64,000 nucleotides of DNA from Deinococcus taeanensis. GTDB lineage: Bacteria > Deinococcota > Deinococci > Deinococcales > Deinococcaceae. A program made the translations under genes and the position numbers. The stretch's first letter is position 1, and every line of letters begins with the position of its first letter. Below the pieces are notes generated by a model, which was not told where the DNA came from, did no database searches, and worked only from the letters and a program-made list of their open reading frames with translations. Location: contig NZ_CP083458.1 in NCBI RefSeq assembly GCF_020229735.1, positions 62,001-126,000 of the forward strand, written 5' to 3'. Shown here in pieces: positions 46,601-55,752 of this stretch.

Positions 46601-47424
46601 TCCGCCTCATGCTGCCGCGCGCGGCGCAGCGACTGGGCCAGCACGCCGGCCACAGTCAGGCCCAGCGTCCGCTCCGCCGGGCCGGGGGGCGCGGCCCCCG
46701 GAATCGCCACGGCCAGCACCCCCAGCGGCACTCCCGCAGCCCCCAGCGGCTGCACCATCAGGTGGTGCCCTGCGCCCGGCAGACGGTCCGCCAGTGCCGG
46801 CGCGGGGGAGGAACCCTCGCCGCCCGGCCCGCCAGTCACGTCGGCCAGCAGGGTCTGCGTCAGGGTGGCCGGCAGGTCCGGCAGGCCAAAGGTGCGGGTC
46901 AGTCCCCCGGCGGCGCGGTGATCCGGCAGGAGGCTCAGGACGGCCCGCGTGGCGCCCAGCACCTGCGCGGCCTTGGGCAGGAGGGCGAGCACGCCCCCGG
47001 TGTCACGCGCGTCCGCCAGGCTGGCCGTCAGGTCCTGAAGCTGCTGCGCGCGGGTTTCTGCCACTTTCAGCGCGTGAATGTCATGACAGGTGCTCAGGAC
47101 TGTCGCGGAGCCCGCGCCGCCCGGCCGGGCGCGGCTGCGCATACAGAACCACACGTACGTGCCGTCGGCGAGCCGCAGCCGAATCTCCCGCTCATCCGGG
47201 CGGTCCTCCGCGGCGGCGCGGCCCCACACCGCCTGGGCGGCGCTCAGGTCATCCGGGTGAATCACGGTGCTCAGGCTGGCCCCCTGCAGGTCCGGCCCGC
47301 GCTGCCCGGTGGTGTTGGCGAGCGCCTGATTGCTGAACAGCACCAGCCCGCGCGCGTCAGTGATGAACACCGGCAGAGGCAGGTCGTTCAGCACGTCCAG
47401 GGCGTTCGCGGACAGGTCGGGCAT
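43675..47424 (-). CDS. Multi-PAS/GAF sensor histidine kinase
   Basis: 1249 residues from ATG 47424. In order: PAS (about 5-125), GAF-like (145-270), PAS with PAC (280-400), PAS (400-520), GAF (530-680), a coiled coil ([20 protein letters not shown]), GAF (715-870), PAS (875-1005), HisKA with the phospho-acceptor in [14 protein letters not shown] (about His1031), and a HATPase domain with N and G boxes ([23 protein letters not shown]). No transmembrane segment, so it is cytosolic. No partner response regulator is adjacent, making it an orphan. It lies under a TAATAT leaderless -10. Confidence 0.9.
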   Translation of the reverse strand: MPDLSANALDVLNDLPLPVFITDARGLVLFSNQALANTTGQRGPDLQGASLSTVIHPDDLSAAQAVWGRAAAEDRPDEREIRLRLADGTYVWFCMRSRARPGGAGSATVLSTCHDIHALKVAETRAQQLQDLTASLADARDTGGVLALLPKAAQVLGATRAVLSLLPDHRAAGGLTRTFGLPDLPATLTQTLLADVTGGPGGEGSSPAPALADRLPGAGHHLMVQPLGAAGVPLGVLAVAIPGAAPPGPAERTLGLTVAGVLAQSLRRARQHEAEEAARQHERALLDAAPTLMWTSRPQEDVARFNRAWAEYTGLNVELKHGALERAVHPQDLGALRDAARRVLAGLPYSGELRLRRADGAYRWHHVSLRPLGPDEWLGVATDMHEQHEAEQRLHLTLEASGLGVWTLDLSTGTVQRSPETQRMLGFETTVDTTDTFYDRVHPDDRAEVQETFTRAIAGEGPASFRVDHRFLRGDGTSIWVEQLVRVERNEQGQALRLLGVTADITARKQTETRLRLLAGAGETLAENLNLPETLSRLTSLAVPGLADWCAVYLPQPDGTLHPAAYTHRDVEKQRLAEKYLALFPQRADDFGGVARAYRENKAVVLPSVSDDLLDALPITDRQRTLLKAMAFGSALIVPLAAHGRVLGVLSLMLHRGGRAFGPEDVPFVQELARRAALALENARLYAQAQSLNAELEARVGERTAALEARNRTLESFADLSRDLSLELDPDALVGRAQEILVSLLTGGASTYYEPGAGTWTLRSSRGEFRNPALLPALRAGLPRGATPNLDRPLDTQQPYYQRRYDPASVPVARELLKEVGATASLPVMVGGEPRGVLVVGTYEPRAWAPEERAMLETTARALGLALERSDALRERQQERTFLAGILQNLAEGIVACDARGHLTLFNEASRTLHGQPLAPLPPEAWAAHYHLYRPDGVTPLPLAEIPLYRAYQGEQVQDAEIVIRPEGGEARLVLSFGSPVTGSRGERLGAVVVLRDVTEQDASERALRDANEHLQRSNQELEQFAYIASHDLQTPTRAVTSFAELLQNRYGPQLDDRALVYLQQIIRGGRRMKRLVDDLLAFSRVNTQQGALTPVSSEGVLRAALEVLGPDLEAAAGVVTHGPLPVILGDQDQLTRLLVNLIGNAVKYRRPGTPPRVHLTADPDGTFWRFAVQDNGVGIGEAYLDRIFEPFQRLHAQDDIEGSGLGLPVSRKIVERHGGRLWVTSAPGEGSTFFFTLPGAAHRPVMTR

Positions 47425-47430
47425 CACCGT

Positions 47431-47436
47431 ATATTA
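47431..47436 (-). promoter_or_regulatory. -10 element of the leaderless histidine kinase gene
   Basis: TAATAT on the minus strand lies exactly 6 bases before ATG 47424. No clear -35. Confidence 0.5.
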
Positions 47437-47550
47437 ACTTCCGGTGAAGATCAGTGAGGAAGCGCAGGAACAATTAAGCGGCCCCAGCCGCAGACAACGA
47501 TCCTTCATGGGAGACCCGCATCAGGCGCTGCGCGCATCCCCGTTAAGCGG

Positions 47551-47579
47551 GGCGCGGCCCGGACGTGCCGGGCCGCGCC
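47551..47579. terminator. Perfect 12-bp hairpin upstream of the kinase gene
   Basis: Arms 47551-47562 and 47568-47579 with loop ACGTG; in the plus direction six T residues follow at 47603-47608. It separates the small membrane-protein gene from the kinase promoter. Confidence 0.6.
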
Positions 47580-47677
47580 AGACCCATGAACAGCGCGCCG
47601 CCCTTTTTTCCTTTCTGAGCGTCTGTGTCCAGGGGAAAGAGCATTGACAACGCGGGTGTTACGAGAAGCCAGTGTCT

Positions 47678-47848
47678 TCAGGACCGGCGTTCCAGGTCCT
47701 TTACGCGCTCTTCGAGGTCGCGCACCTGCTGAGACGGCCCAGCCTTCCAGGCACGGCTGATCAGCCGAACCGCCAGGAATGTGCCTCCCAGCAGCACAGC
47801 GAAAACGATCAGCAGCACGATCAGTTCAATTGGTCCGATGCTGGGCAT
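47678..47848 (-). CDS. 56-residue membrane/coiled-coil protein
   Basis: A short gene: ATG 47848 to TGA 47678. After MPSIGPIE comes one membrane helix (LIVLLIVFAVLLGG), then a cytosolic tail ending in a short amphipathic coiled coil (VRDLEERVKDLERR) with heptad spacing. TAGACT lies exactly 6 bases before the ATG, the leaderless promoter pattern, which strongly supports a real gene. It resembles small phage-shock-like or envelope-stress peptides in layout only; no family recognised. Confidence 0.75.
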   Translation of the reverse strand: MPSIGPIELIVLLIVFAVLLGGTFLAVRLISRAWKAGPSQQVRDLEERVKDLERRS

Positions 47849-47854
47849 AGTCGC

Positions 47855-47860
47855 AGTCTA
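47855..47860 (-). promoter_or_regulatory. -10 element of the 56-residue protein gene
   Basis: TAGACT on the minus strand, 6 bases from ATG 47848. Confidence 0.55.
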
Positions 47861-48000
47861 CCAACAGGGAAAATGAGCTGCTGCCCCCCTGGGCGCTCAC
47901 CATTGGCATCCTCGCGCCGGTCGGCCCAGGCAGGAACCGCCTCAGGCGGGCTGGTGGTCACGCCTCCCCAGCGTCACGGCGGCGACTCCCGTTACCCTTG

Positions 48001-48041
48001 AAGGGGCAGCGCGAAGCTGTAGCGCTGACCCTGTCCCCCTT
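48001..48041 (-). terminator. Hairpin after the recombinase gene
   Basis: CAGCGC (48007-48012) pairs with GCGCTG (48022-48027), with further pairing of AAGGGG (48001-48006) to CCCCTT (48036-48041). It lies 45 bases beyond the recombinase stop. Confidence 0.4.
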
Positions 48042-48086
48042 CACGACAAGGACCAGTCGTCAGGCGCCGGCCGGAGTCCACCGGCC

Positions 48087-49079
48087 CTACCACCCAGCAA
48101 GGTCGTCCTTCAGGTCATCCGTCGCCAGCTGAGCGTACCCCCTGCGGGTCGTGTCGATGCTCTCGTGCCCCAGGTGCGCCGCGACCCGGCCGAAATCCTT
48201 CACCTGCTGAAGCAAGCGCGTCCCGGCGTACTTCCGGCCCGGGTGAAAGCCGCGGAACTTCACGCCCGCCGCCCTGAACGCCTTCTCCAGGTGGTAGCGC
48301 GCCGTCATGGGCGAAGCGTACCGGAACACATGATCCTGCGCCGTGGTGCGTTTCCCGTCCATGTGACCCGGCCCGCCCGGCGCGTACAGGCCCCGGTAGT
48401 GCCGGGTGGCCCGCGCCAGGCTGGTGCTCATGGCCACCACCCGCGCCTTGCGGCCTTTCCCGCTGCGGACGTGCACCCGCCGCGCCGCTTCATCCAGGTC
48501 ATCCCAGGTGAGGGCCAGCGCCTCACTGATTCTCAGCCCGGCGTGCGCCGTAACGAACAGCAGGAACTTCACGTGCACGTCAGCGTGATCCAGCACGTCC
48601 GCCAGCTCATCTTCGGTGTACGGCGGGCGTTTCACGAGCCCCGGCGTGCGGTCCTTCGGAATCCGGACGTCCTTGAACGGGTCGGCGTCCGTGGCCCCCG
48701 CCCAGCGCAGCGCGCGGTACAGGCAGCTGGCGGCCGCCACCTTCAGCTGAACGCCCGCCGGTTGCCGGCCGGCGTCCAGCATGAAGGCCACGTACCCGGA
48801 CGCGTCGCGCCGGCCAGGCCGCAGAAGATTCACAGCCTGATTCGAGGCGTACTCCAGAAACTGCCGGACGCCCAGCGTGTACGCCTCCACCGTGCGCAGG
48901 CTGGTGAGCAGGCCACTGGCGCCCTCATGCGTGAGGTACGCGCGGGTGAGGGAAACCAGTTCCTCGTGGTTCTTCTCCCCCGCGGCCTTCACAGCGCGCC
49001 GGCGGAGTTCATCGTCGTGCAGGCCGCTCCAGGTGCGCGCCTGTGTCAGCGCGTCGGCCGTGTAGGACTGAAGCGTCAC
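48087..49079 (-). CDS. Tyrosine recombinase/phage-type integrase
   Basis: 330 residues from GTG 49079, which follows CCGAGG; the open frame upstream lacks a better start. Residues 45-140 form a SAM-like core-binding domain and 160-325 the catalytic domain. Visible catalytic residues are Arg in RISEALAL, His and Arg in FHPGRKYAGTR (a variant spacing of the usual HxLRH box), His in LGHESI and the nucleophile Tyr in RRGYAQL. No adjacent excisionase, tRNA or duplicated attachment site was seen, so it may be a domesticated XerD-like enzyme of Deinococcus rather than part of an island. Confidence 0.87.
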   Translation of the reverse strand: MTLQSYTADALTQARTWSGLHDDELRRRAVKAAGEKNHEELVSLTRAYLTHEGASGLLTSLRTVEAYTLGVRQFLEYASNQAVNLLRPGRRDASGYVAFMLDAGRQPAGVQLKVAAASCLYRALRWAGATDADPFKDVRIPKDRTPGLVKRPPYTEDELADVLDHADVHVKFLLFVTAHAGLRISEALALTWDDLDEAARRVHVRSGKGRKARVVAMSTSLARATRHYRGLYAPGGPGHMDGKRTTAQDHVFRYASPMTARYHLEKAFRAAGVKFRGFHPGRKYAGTRLLQQVKDFGRVAAHLGHESIDTTRRGYAQLATDDLKDDLAGW

Positions 49080-49390
49080 GTGAGCCTCGGGTGGTCGGCC
49101 ATGGCCGATCTTAGCGAAGGGCACCTGCAAAAGAGAAGCAGAGGGGTGAGTTCCCTCCAGGCCCCATAAACGGAGGTGGACCTCGTGTGCCAAGGCCCTG
49201 TTCAGCACGTCACAACGCCGCCAGAGTCAGGCAGAGCCCTCCGCGTCCGGGCCACTTTAACCGGACGCGCCCAAAGGTTTCCTGAGGGGCCGCAGGCAAG
49301 CGGGTGGGCGCGCAGTGCAGGTGCCACGCGGGCCAGGGCAGAAGGGAGGCCTGGACCTTATGGGTCCAGGCCTCCCTTCTGCCCTGGTGC
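49080..49390. other. Intergenic region with two perfect hairpins
   Basis: 311 bases without a gene, between the helicase stop and the recombinase start, both on the minus strand. It holds a 9-bp hairpin (49242-49250 with 49261-49269) and a 25-bp hairpin (next entry). Confidence 0.6.
49333..49387 (-). terminator. Perfect 25-bp hairpin after the helicase gene
   Basis: Arms 49333-49357 and 49363-49387 are perfectly complementary with loop TTATG, starting 3 bases past the helicase stop. There is no T-run. It is far longer than a normal terminator stem. Confidence 0.7.
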
Positions 49391-50650
49391 CTACCTGCGG
49401 CGGCGTTGCGCGTTCGCCGTGGATCCGGCCGGACCACCGCGCGTGGCCTGCTGCGGGGGGCGCGGCGTCTGCTTGCGCCCCTGCGTTTCCTGAATGGCCG
49501 GATCAATCTGCTTCTCTTCCGGCGTGACGGGCGGCTGCAAGGCCTGCGGCAGTTTGCGCCGCACGCTCTGCCACAGCTGCCGCTGCTCGGGCGTCAGCAG
49601 CACGAGGTTCGTGCCGGGCTGTCCGGCACGCGCGGTGCGCCCGGAGCGGTGCACATGATCCTCCGCTGTGGAGGCCACGTCCAGGTGAACCACCAGGCGC
49701 ACTTCCGGCAGGTCAATGCCCCGCCCGGCGATATCGGTGGCGATCAGGATGCGCGACTGGCCTTCGCGCAGCAGCGTCATGGTCCGCTCACGCTTCTTCT
49801 GGTCCATGTTGCCTTCCAGCGGCGCGACCACCTCGTGGGGCAGCAGGGTCGTGAGTTTCTGCGCGCGCCGCTTCACAAGGTGTTTGGTGCGGCTGAACAG
49901 CACCACGCAGCCCCCAGGCGCGGCGAGTGCCGTGCGGACGTGCTCAGCCACGGTGTCCAGCAGGTCATCCCGGGTGGTGTGCACCAGAAGGTGCGTGGCG
50001 TCCGACGCGCCGGCCAGCACGTCCTGCGGCACGGCGGGCGCACCGGGCACGTTCACGTCGATGCGGGTGGGGCGGTTCATGAACTGCTCGGCGACGCTGC
50101 GCAGCTCCGCGGGGAACGTCGCGGACGCCATGGCCACCTGCGGGCGCGTGCGGGCCTGGGCCTGCGCGGCGCGCAGAATGTCGCCCACGTCCCGCAGGAA
50201 GCCCAGGGACAGCAGTTCGTCCGCTTCATCCAGAACGACGTACTGCACGCGGCTGAGGTTCAGTTCACGTTTGGTGATCAGGTCCTTCAGGCGCCCGGGG
50301 GTGCCGACGATGACCCCTTTGCCGGTCGCTTCAGCGCGCGTCGCCTGCGGCGTGATGCCGCCCGTGATGCGCCCAGCGCTGAGGTTCAGTTCACGTGCCA
50401 CGTCCCGGACCTGCACGGCCAGTTCGCGGGTGGGCGTGATGATCAGCACTTCCGGCTGCATGCCGCGCACGGCGCGGCCCAGACCGCGGGCCGCGGCGGG
50501 AATCAGGAACGCGAGGGTTTTTCCGCTGCCGGTGCGGGCGGTGGTGACCACGTCCTCACCGCGCAGCAGCGCAGGAATGGCCTGCGCCTGCACGGGCGTG
50601 GGGGTGCGGCCCTGGAGCAGGGCCTGCCAGTTGTGTTGCTTGTCAGTCAC
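49391..50650 (-). CDS. DEAD-box RNA helicase
   Basis: 419 residues. Motifs in order: Q-motif region TPTPVQAQAIPALL, Walker A ARTGSGKT, PTRELA, DEAD (VLDEADELL), SAT, and helicase-C motifs VLFSRTKHL, TDIAGRGID and HRSGRTARAG. A 50-residue basic, Gln/Pro-rich tail ends in RRRR and should bind RNA. GTG 50650 follows AAGGAT. It likely remodels RNA in ribosome assembly or cold response, but the specific role cannot be read from sequence. Confidence 0.92.
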   Translation of the reverse strand: MTDKQHNWQALLQGRTPTPVQAQAIPALLRGEDVVTTARTGSGKTLAFLIPAAARGLGRAVRGMQPEVLIITPTRELAVQVRDVARELNLSAGRITGGITPQATRAEATGKGVIVGTPGRLKDLITKRELNLSRVQYVVLDEADELLSLGFLRDVGDILRAAQAQARTRPQVAMASATFPAELRSVAEQFMNRPTRIDVNVPGAPAVPQDVLAGASDATHLLVHTTRDDLLDTVAEHVRTALAAPGGCVVLFSRTKHLVKRRAQKLTTLLPHEVVAPLEGNMDQKKRERTMTLLREGQSRILIATDIAGRGIDLPEVRLVVHLDVASTAEDHVHRSGRTARAGQPGTNLVLLTPEQRQLWQSVRRKLPQALQPPVTPEEKQIDPAIQETQGRKQTPRPPQQATRGGPAGSTANAQRRRR

Positions 50651-50823
50651 AGTTCAATCATCCTTGAGAGGCCTCCGCAGGGGCGGAAGCACGAGGTGCG
50701 TAAGGGCAGGAGTGCGGGCGGGAAACGCCAGCCGTTCCCTTATCATGACGCATCTGCGCCCATTGACCAAGGCGCTGGGGAACAAATCACGGCTCAGCCC
50801 GCCTGCGGGGCGCAGCGGCCGGG

Positions 50824-51300
50824 TCACCGGCCAGACCAAAGAAGGTCAGGATCCGTGTGAGAGACGCACTTTTCGCGCGGGTGGAAGGCGGCCCTCAGTG
50901 TGGCATTCCGTTCGGCGCCCAGGTCTATCAGGCCGCACGACACGGTAATGGTTTCCCCGGTCCACTCCGCCTGAACATTCCCCTGGTTGCACGGTGCCGG
51001 GCGCGTTCCTCCACCTGACTCACGGCGTGCTGAACGCACCGCTTGAGCAGCACGGCGAACCCCCGCCAATCCGGCACGCCCGGTCCGAGGGGCGAACAGC
51101 CTTCTGAAAGACCTGCGCCGCCACCAGGAGTCCCCGGTGGCGTGTCCGTTCATCTCGTTCAGGCGTTTGAACTGGTCGAAGTCCAGGAGCAGCGCGGTTT
51201 GCAGCGTGGGAGCCCGGGTGCCGTCGGTGAGCTGCCGGCAATCGAAGCGCCCCTCAGACGGTCACGCGGTCACGGTTCGCGAGTCTGCGCAGGTCGGCGT
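50824..51300 (-). pseudogene. Decayed GGDEF (diguanylate cyclase) domain
   Basis: Minus-strand remnants in three frames keep the order of a GGDEF domain: LRRLANRDRVT, LQTALLLDFDQFKRLNEMNGHATGD, then after a shift LLVAAQVFQKAVRPSDRACRIGGGEFAVLLKR with a damaged GGEEF box, and after another shift GETITVSCGLIDLGAE. At least three frameshifts are needed and the N-terminal sensor part is missing. It cannot make cyclic di-GMP. Confidence 0.8.
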
Positions 51301-51624
51301 GCCGCCTCGGGGCGCGACGGCACGGCCCGATGATCGACCGATCAGGGTAAAGGCGGGGTAGACGGGGTGGTCCCGCGCAGAACCGCGGCAGGTCCGCCGT
51401 CACGTCCCGGCTCACCGGTGTCAGCGTGCCGCGCCGCTGCCGCCCGCCCGTCACACGGAAGAGGGAGTGTCCGGCACCCGGCAGCGTCCGGTGGAATGTT
51501 CGGTGGAGACTGCACAGTCGCGTTCACCCTCTGGCGGGCGTGTCACACCGTGTCCGGGCGTGCCGGGCAGCCCGTGGCATCATGAACCCATGCACGCCGC
51601 GCTCTGCCTCACCGGGGCGTTCCG

Positions 51625-52407
51625 GTGAACGTTGCCACCTGGAACGTCAATTCCCTGAACGTGCGCCTCCCGCAGGTCCTGACTTGGCTTGAGGCCACGC
51701 AACCTGACGTGCTGGCCCTGCAGGAAACGAAACTCGAGGATCACCGCTTTCCCGCCGCGGACCTGGCCGCGCTGGGCTACAGCGCGGCATTTTCCGGGCA
51801 GAAAACGTACAACGGCGTGGCTCTGCTCGCCCGGTCGCCGCTGCGTGACGTCCAGGCAGACATTCCCGGGTTCCCTGATCCGCAGCGGCGCGTGCTGGCC
51901 GCCACGGTGGGTGACACGCGCGTCGTGTGCCTCTACGTGCCGAACGGGCAGGCGGTCGGGTCGGAGAAGTACGCTTACAAACTCGAGTGGCTGGCCGCTG
52001 TGCGGGAGTGGTTGCGCGCCGAGCTGCGCGTCCACAGGCGACTGATCGCGCTGGGTGATTTCAACGTGGCGCCCGAGGACCGGGACGTGCACAACCCGGC
52101 GCGCTGGGCAGGCCAGGTCCTTGTCAGTGAGGCGGAACGCGCCGCATTTGGCGACCTGCTGAACCTGGGCCTGCAGGACGCGTTCCGGCTGCATGTTCAA
52201 CCTGAGCGCGTGTTCAGCTGGTGGCCGTACGGGCGGCTGGGCTTCCCACGCAACTGGGGGTTGCGCATCGATCACATTCTGGTGTCTGAAGTCCTGGCGG
52301 CACAGTGCGAGGCGTGTCGGGTCGAGACCGGACCGCGCCAGTACGAGCGCCCTTCGGATCACGCGCCGGTCGTCGCCACCTTCCAGCCTGACCTTGCCCT
52401 GGAGTAG
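51625..52407 (+). CDS. xthA: Exodeoxyribonuclease III / AP endonuclease
   Basis: A 260-residue enzyme of the Exo III family that cuts at abasic sites and removes 3-prime blocks in base-excision repair. Catalytic segments: [32 protein letters not shown] and the final SDHAPV. Length is normal. The start is GTG 51625, which gives the family N-terminus [10 protein letters not shown]. The next gene begins 12 bases after its TAG stop, in the same frame. Confidence 0.93.
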   Translation: MNVATWNVNSLNVRLPQVLTWLEATQPDVLALQETKLEDHRFPAADLAALGYSAAFSGQKTYNGVALLARSPLRDVQADIPGFPDPQRRVLAATVGDTRVVCLYVPNGQAVGSEKYAYKLEWLAAVREWLRAELRVHRRLIALGDFNVAPEDRDVHNPARWAGQVLVSEAERAAFGDLLNLGLQDAFRLHVQPERVFSWWPYGRLGFPRNWGLRIDHILVSEVLAAQCEACRVETGPRQYERPSDHAPVVATFQPDLALE

Positions 52408-52419
52408 CAGTCCGGGAGA

Positions 52420-53265
52420 GTGCCTCTCGCCCGGGAGTTCGGTGCGGACCTGTTCGAACGGCACGAGATCCAGGCGGACCTTCCTGAGTGCGTGCATTAC
52501 GGCCGGCCCCTCAAATCACTGGTGGCGAGCATCATGGACTGGCTGCCCACCGCCGCGGTTCTCGCCGTGGACCGCGAGTGGGCGAGGCTGTTTCTTCTGC
52601 AGCAGAACGAACTGACCGAGGTGCGGCGCAAAGACAACGTTCGCCTGGATGATGGAGACCGCTGGGACACCATGGTGGCGGGCGCCGGCCGCAGTCAGCC
52701 TGGCAGCGGCCCACGCAGCGACAGTGGCACCGACCTGTTCGAGAACCGCGAGGCGGCCATGCAGCAACGGTTCTACAGCCGCATCGTGTCGGAACTGACC
52801 GAACTGATGACGCAGCGTGACGTCCGGCAGCTGATCCTGGTGGGACCGGTGCAGCGCCTCGCCGAATTCAAGGCGGAACTGCCGCAGAAGGCGCCGTTCG
52901 AGCTGATAGGGGAGACGAACTTGACCGGCGGTGCCGGCTGGGTGAACCCGGCGGAGATCCTGGAGAAGATCCAGCCGATGCTCGCCGCTCACCGCGAGCA
53001 GACGGAGCAGGCGCTGCTCGCTGAGATTCAGGAGCGCGGCGTAATGGAGATAGAGCAGGTTCTGGAGATGCTGCAGCAGGCGCGCCTGTACCAGCTGGTG
53101 ATTTCCGAGGACGGAGCGCAGCTTCACGTGTACCGCAACAACCGCGACGTGCCGTACTTCACGGGCCGCAAGGACGTGCCCCACAGTCCGCTTGACGACA
53201 GCGTGATGGAACGCGTGACGCTCGAGGATCTCATCCCGGACCTGATTGACCTGTACGGCCATTGA
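52420..53265 (+). CDS. eRF1-like (baeRF/VLRF1-type) protein, N-terminus probably truncated
   Basis: 281 residues related to bacterial archaeo-eukaryotic release-factor-like proteins. Matching parts are AAVLAVDREWARLFLL, a charged linker, QLILVGPVQRLAEFKAELP and the end domain LAEIQERGVMEIEQVLEMLQ. Intact relatives begin about 100 residues earlier. Here the frame upstream is closed by the TAG of xthA, so the N-terminal domain is gone. GTG 52420 has only GGGAGA directly before it; ATG 52534 is another start. It could be a functional short form or a remnant. Confidence 0.7.
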   Translation: MPLAREFGADLFERHEIQADLPECVHYGRPLKSLVASIMDWLPTAAVLAVDREWARLFLLQQNELTEVRRKDNVRLDDGDRWDTMVAGAGRSQPGSGPRSDSGTDLFENREAAMQQRFYSRIVSELTELMTQRDVRQLILVGPVQRLAEFKAELPQKAPFELIGETNLTGGAGWVNPAEILEKIQPMLAAHREQTEQALLAEIQERGVMEIEQVLEMLQQARLYQLVISEDGAQLHVYRNNRDVPYFTGRKDVPHSPLDDSVMERVTLEDLIPDLIDLYGH

Positions 53266-53894
53266 AGTTCGCCGCGTCCACGGTGACCACGCGCAGCGCC
53301 TGGTCCGGGAATTCGGTGGTCTGGCGGGTCTGCCGCGGTACTGAACTCAGCCCTGCCGGCATCCTGCCTGGGCGTGGGTTCCTGATGCTCAGGCAGGCGC
53401 GGTATGCAGGGGTCGCCCGCAGTGGGCAATCTGCCACATCAGGTGGTCCATCAGAGGGCACCTTCTGTGCGCATGGCTGACTGATGCTCGCCCGGTGACG
53501 CGATTCCGGTGGTCGTCCGCCTGTTCCCTGGTCAGGCGTGGCTCGCCCAGGACCCCGGGTGTCGTCCCCACTGCGAAGGATGGCCCGCCTGAACGTGAGG
53601 CGGCGATCCTCCACGAACCGCGTGTGGCCCCGTCTGTCCAGTCAGCAGGGCCTGGGTGGCAGCTTCAGCTTTTCCCCCTCTCTACGGAAATGAGCTCGCG
53701 AAGGGGAGACGCGAAAAGTCAAGGGGACGTTGCAGACCCGACCTCCGGACCCCACACCGACCTTGAGGACCTTCCGGCGACCCGTTATGTACCCGGGTGG
53801 ACCCGCCCCTCGCAAGCCGGACGGCGCATGACCTGAACCAACACACGCGTCCCTCGGCGGCTCCGAACCCCTGCCCAGCTGGGTTCAGTCGGCC
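53266..53894. other. 629-base region without a recognisable gene
   Basis: Open frames here lack ribosome sites and family features. It lies at the 3-prime ends of two convergent genes (the release-factor-like gene and the MFS gene). A minus-strand run FPDQALRVVTVDAANF around 53265-53315 looks protein-like and may be a remnant. Confidence 0.4.
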
Positions 53895-55259
53895 TCAATG
53901 GGCCGCCTCGACCCTGTCCTGGAGGTCCTGCCCTCGCGTTTCGACCCCAATGGCCCAGGCGCACAGCGCGGCGAGCAGGAAGCACCCGGCGAACAGCGTC
54001 AGCGCCACCGGCAGTTGCCCGGTAAGGAGCAGGGCGCCCAGCGAAGGTGACAGCACGCTCGCCAGACGCGCCATGCCACTCACAAAGCCCATCCCGGTGG
54101 TGCGCAGCGGCGTCGGATACAGTTCCGGCGTGTACGCGTACAGGGCGCCCCAGGCTCCCAGCAGCGCGAAGGAGAGCAGCGCCGAGGTCGCCAGGACCAG
54201 CCCCGGCGAGCCCGCGCCCAGGAACAGGTACGCACCTGCGGCGCTGGCCACAAGGTACCCCACCAGGGTCGCGCGGCGCCCGATCCGCTCGACCAGCACG
54301 GCCGCCAGCACATACCCCGGCACCTGCGCCAGGGCGAGCAGCAGCGTCGTGCGGTAGACCGCCCCGAGTTCAAGTCCCTGCGCCCGGAGGAAACTGGGCA
54401 GCCAGGAGAAAATTCCGTAGTACCCCAGGCTCAGGCCGAACCAGACGGCAGCAAGCAGCAGGGTCCGCCGGCCGGTGCTTCCCGAGAACAGCTGGGTGGG
54501 GTGGACGTGCGCCGCCGCGACCGGCACGGCCAGGGGCTGCGGCGGCAGGGCGCGGCCATTGAGACGCGCGACCCGTTCAAGCGCTTCCCGGGCTGCGGCG
54601 CCCTGACCCCGCACGAGCAGCGAGCGCGGAGAGTCGGGCACCCCCAGTCGGGCCAGCAGGCCGAACAGCCCCGGCAGGGCAGCGAGGCCCAGCAGCCAGC
54701 GCCAGGCCTCGCCGGGCGGCATCAGGCTGCTCAGACCCCAGGCCAGCGCCGCGACGAGCACGGTGCCCAGTGCCCAGAAACTTTCGAGGTACACCAGAAA
54801 CCGCCCGCGCCAGGCGGTCGGCACGAACTCGGCCATCATCGAGTAGTCCACCGGCAGCGTCCCGCCGATGGCAAAGCCGGTCAGAAAGCGGGCCGCCACC
54901 AGCCACGTCAGCCCCGGTGCGAAGGCGCCGAGTAGGCCGAACACCACCCCCAGCGACACGGTGGTCAGAAAGACGGTGCGCCGGCCCAGGCGGTCGGCAA
55001 CCCAGCCCCAGAACCACGCGCCCAGGAACATCCCGGCAAACGTGGCGCTGAGCAGCCACTTTGCCTGGGACGCGCCGGCAGGAAAGCCAAACGAAGCACT
55101 GATGCCGGGAAGGGCGAACCCCATCAACAGCACTTCCATGGCGTCCGCCGCCCATGTGAGGCCGCAGATGAGCAGCAGCCGCCACTGAAAGGCCCCCAGC
55201 CCCAGCTGGTTGATGGCGGCGTCCACACTCAGAGTGTCAGAGCTTGGTCGGGTCGTCAT
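53895..55259 (-). CDS. MFS transporter, SV2/NiaP-like or aromatic acid type
   Basis: 454 residues with twelve predicted helices. Family marks include [16 protein letters not shown] near helix 1, the loop [28 protein letters not shown] and [16 protein letters not shown]. This subgroup carries nicotinate, benzoates and other organic acids. TAGACT at 55274-55269 lies 9 bases before ATG 55259. The substrate is unknown; no catabolic genes flank it, and the hpa operon that could need an aromatic importer is 46 kb away. Confidence 0.88.
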   Translation of the reverse strand: MTTRPSSDTLSVDAAINQLGLGAFQWRLLLICGLTWAADAMEVLLMGFALPGISASFGFPAGASQAKWLLSATFAGMFLGAWFWGWVADRLGRRTVFLTTVSLGVVFGLLGAFAPGLTWLVAARFLTGFAIGGTLPVDYSMMAEFVPTAWRGRFLVYLESFWALGTVLVAALAWGLSSLMPPGEAWRWLLGLAALPGLFGLLARLGVPDSPRSLLVRGQGAAAREALERVARLNGRALPPQPLAVPVAAAHVHPTQLFSGSTGRRTLLLAAVWFGLSLGYYGIFSWLPSFLRAQGLELGAVYRTTLLLALAQVPGYVLAAVLVERIGRRATLVGYLVASAAGAYLFLGAGSPGLVLATSALLSFALLGAWGALYAYTPELYPTPLRTTGMGFVSGMARLASVLSPSLGALLLTGQLPVALTLFAGCFLLAALCAWAIGVETRGQDLQDRVEAAH

Positions 55260-55311
55260 GATGTGCGCAGTCTAGGAGTCAGGAGGGGCGCGCTGTAGGC
55301 ATCGAGTTTCT

Positions 55312-55622
55312 TCACCACGCCGGGTCGCCGGTGCGGATGTTCTCGCGTCTGGGCATCGCGGGGCTGGGCACCATGAGCGCGAAGTCCTTCACGTGGGCAG
55401 TGCCGTCGTTCGTCATCGGGACGGCACGGCAGTCGCCGTTCCGGGCGATGATCACCGGATGACTGCGGTGGAACAGCCGGCTGTCTCCCTGGGCGACGAT
55501 AAAGCCGCGGAAGACGGCGGCGGTTGGAAGGACTAAAGCGGCGAACGCGAGCAGTCGGGGGCGCAGGAGTCTCCTGAGGTGAGCGCGCAGATGAGGTTGA
55601 GGAGGTAGGGCACGCTCAGCAT
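55312..55622 (-). pseudogene. Possible decayed small membrane-protein gene
   Basis: From ATG 55622 one frame reads MLSVPYLLNLICAL, then a second frame continues LLAFAALVLPTAAVFRGF, followed by FHRSHPVIIARNGDCRAVP and a stop at 55312. Two hydrophobic stretches plus a hydrophilic tail look like a two-helix membrane protein broken by one frameshift. The second frame lacks any ATG, GTG or TTG near its front. No family recognised. Confidence 0.3.
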
Positions 55623-55752
55623 CGCGGGCGGCACTCAGGCGACTCCCGCGGTCAGGCCGGGTCTGAACAGCGGACCGGGTCCAGCAGGTTGTGAAGACAG
55701 GACGGTGCTCAAGGCCCGCGGCGGCTCGCCGCTGCGTCAGGGCGCCATCTGG

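Noticed and set aside
46018..47457. 479-codon plus-strand frame opposite the histidine kinase
   Set aside because: Shadow of PAS/GAF coding sequence without a start signal.
48087..49079. Genomic island around the recombinase
   Set aside because: Neighbours are housekeeping-type genes of similar composition, with no tRNA, direct repeats or cargo genes.
53231..53614. Minus-strand frame containing FPDQALRVVTVDAANF
   Set aside because: A short protein-like patch only; the rest is low quality and no start or family could be supported, so it is noted just as a possible remnant.
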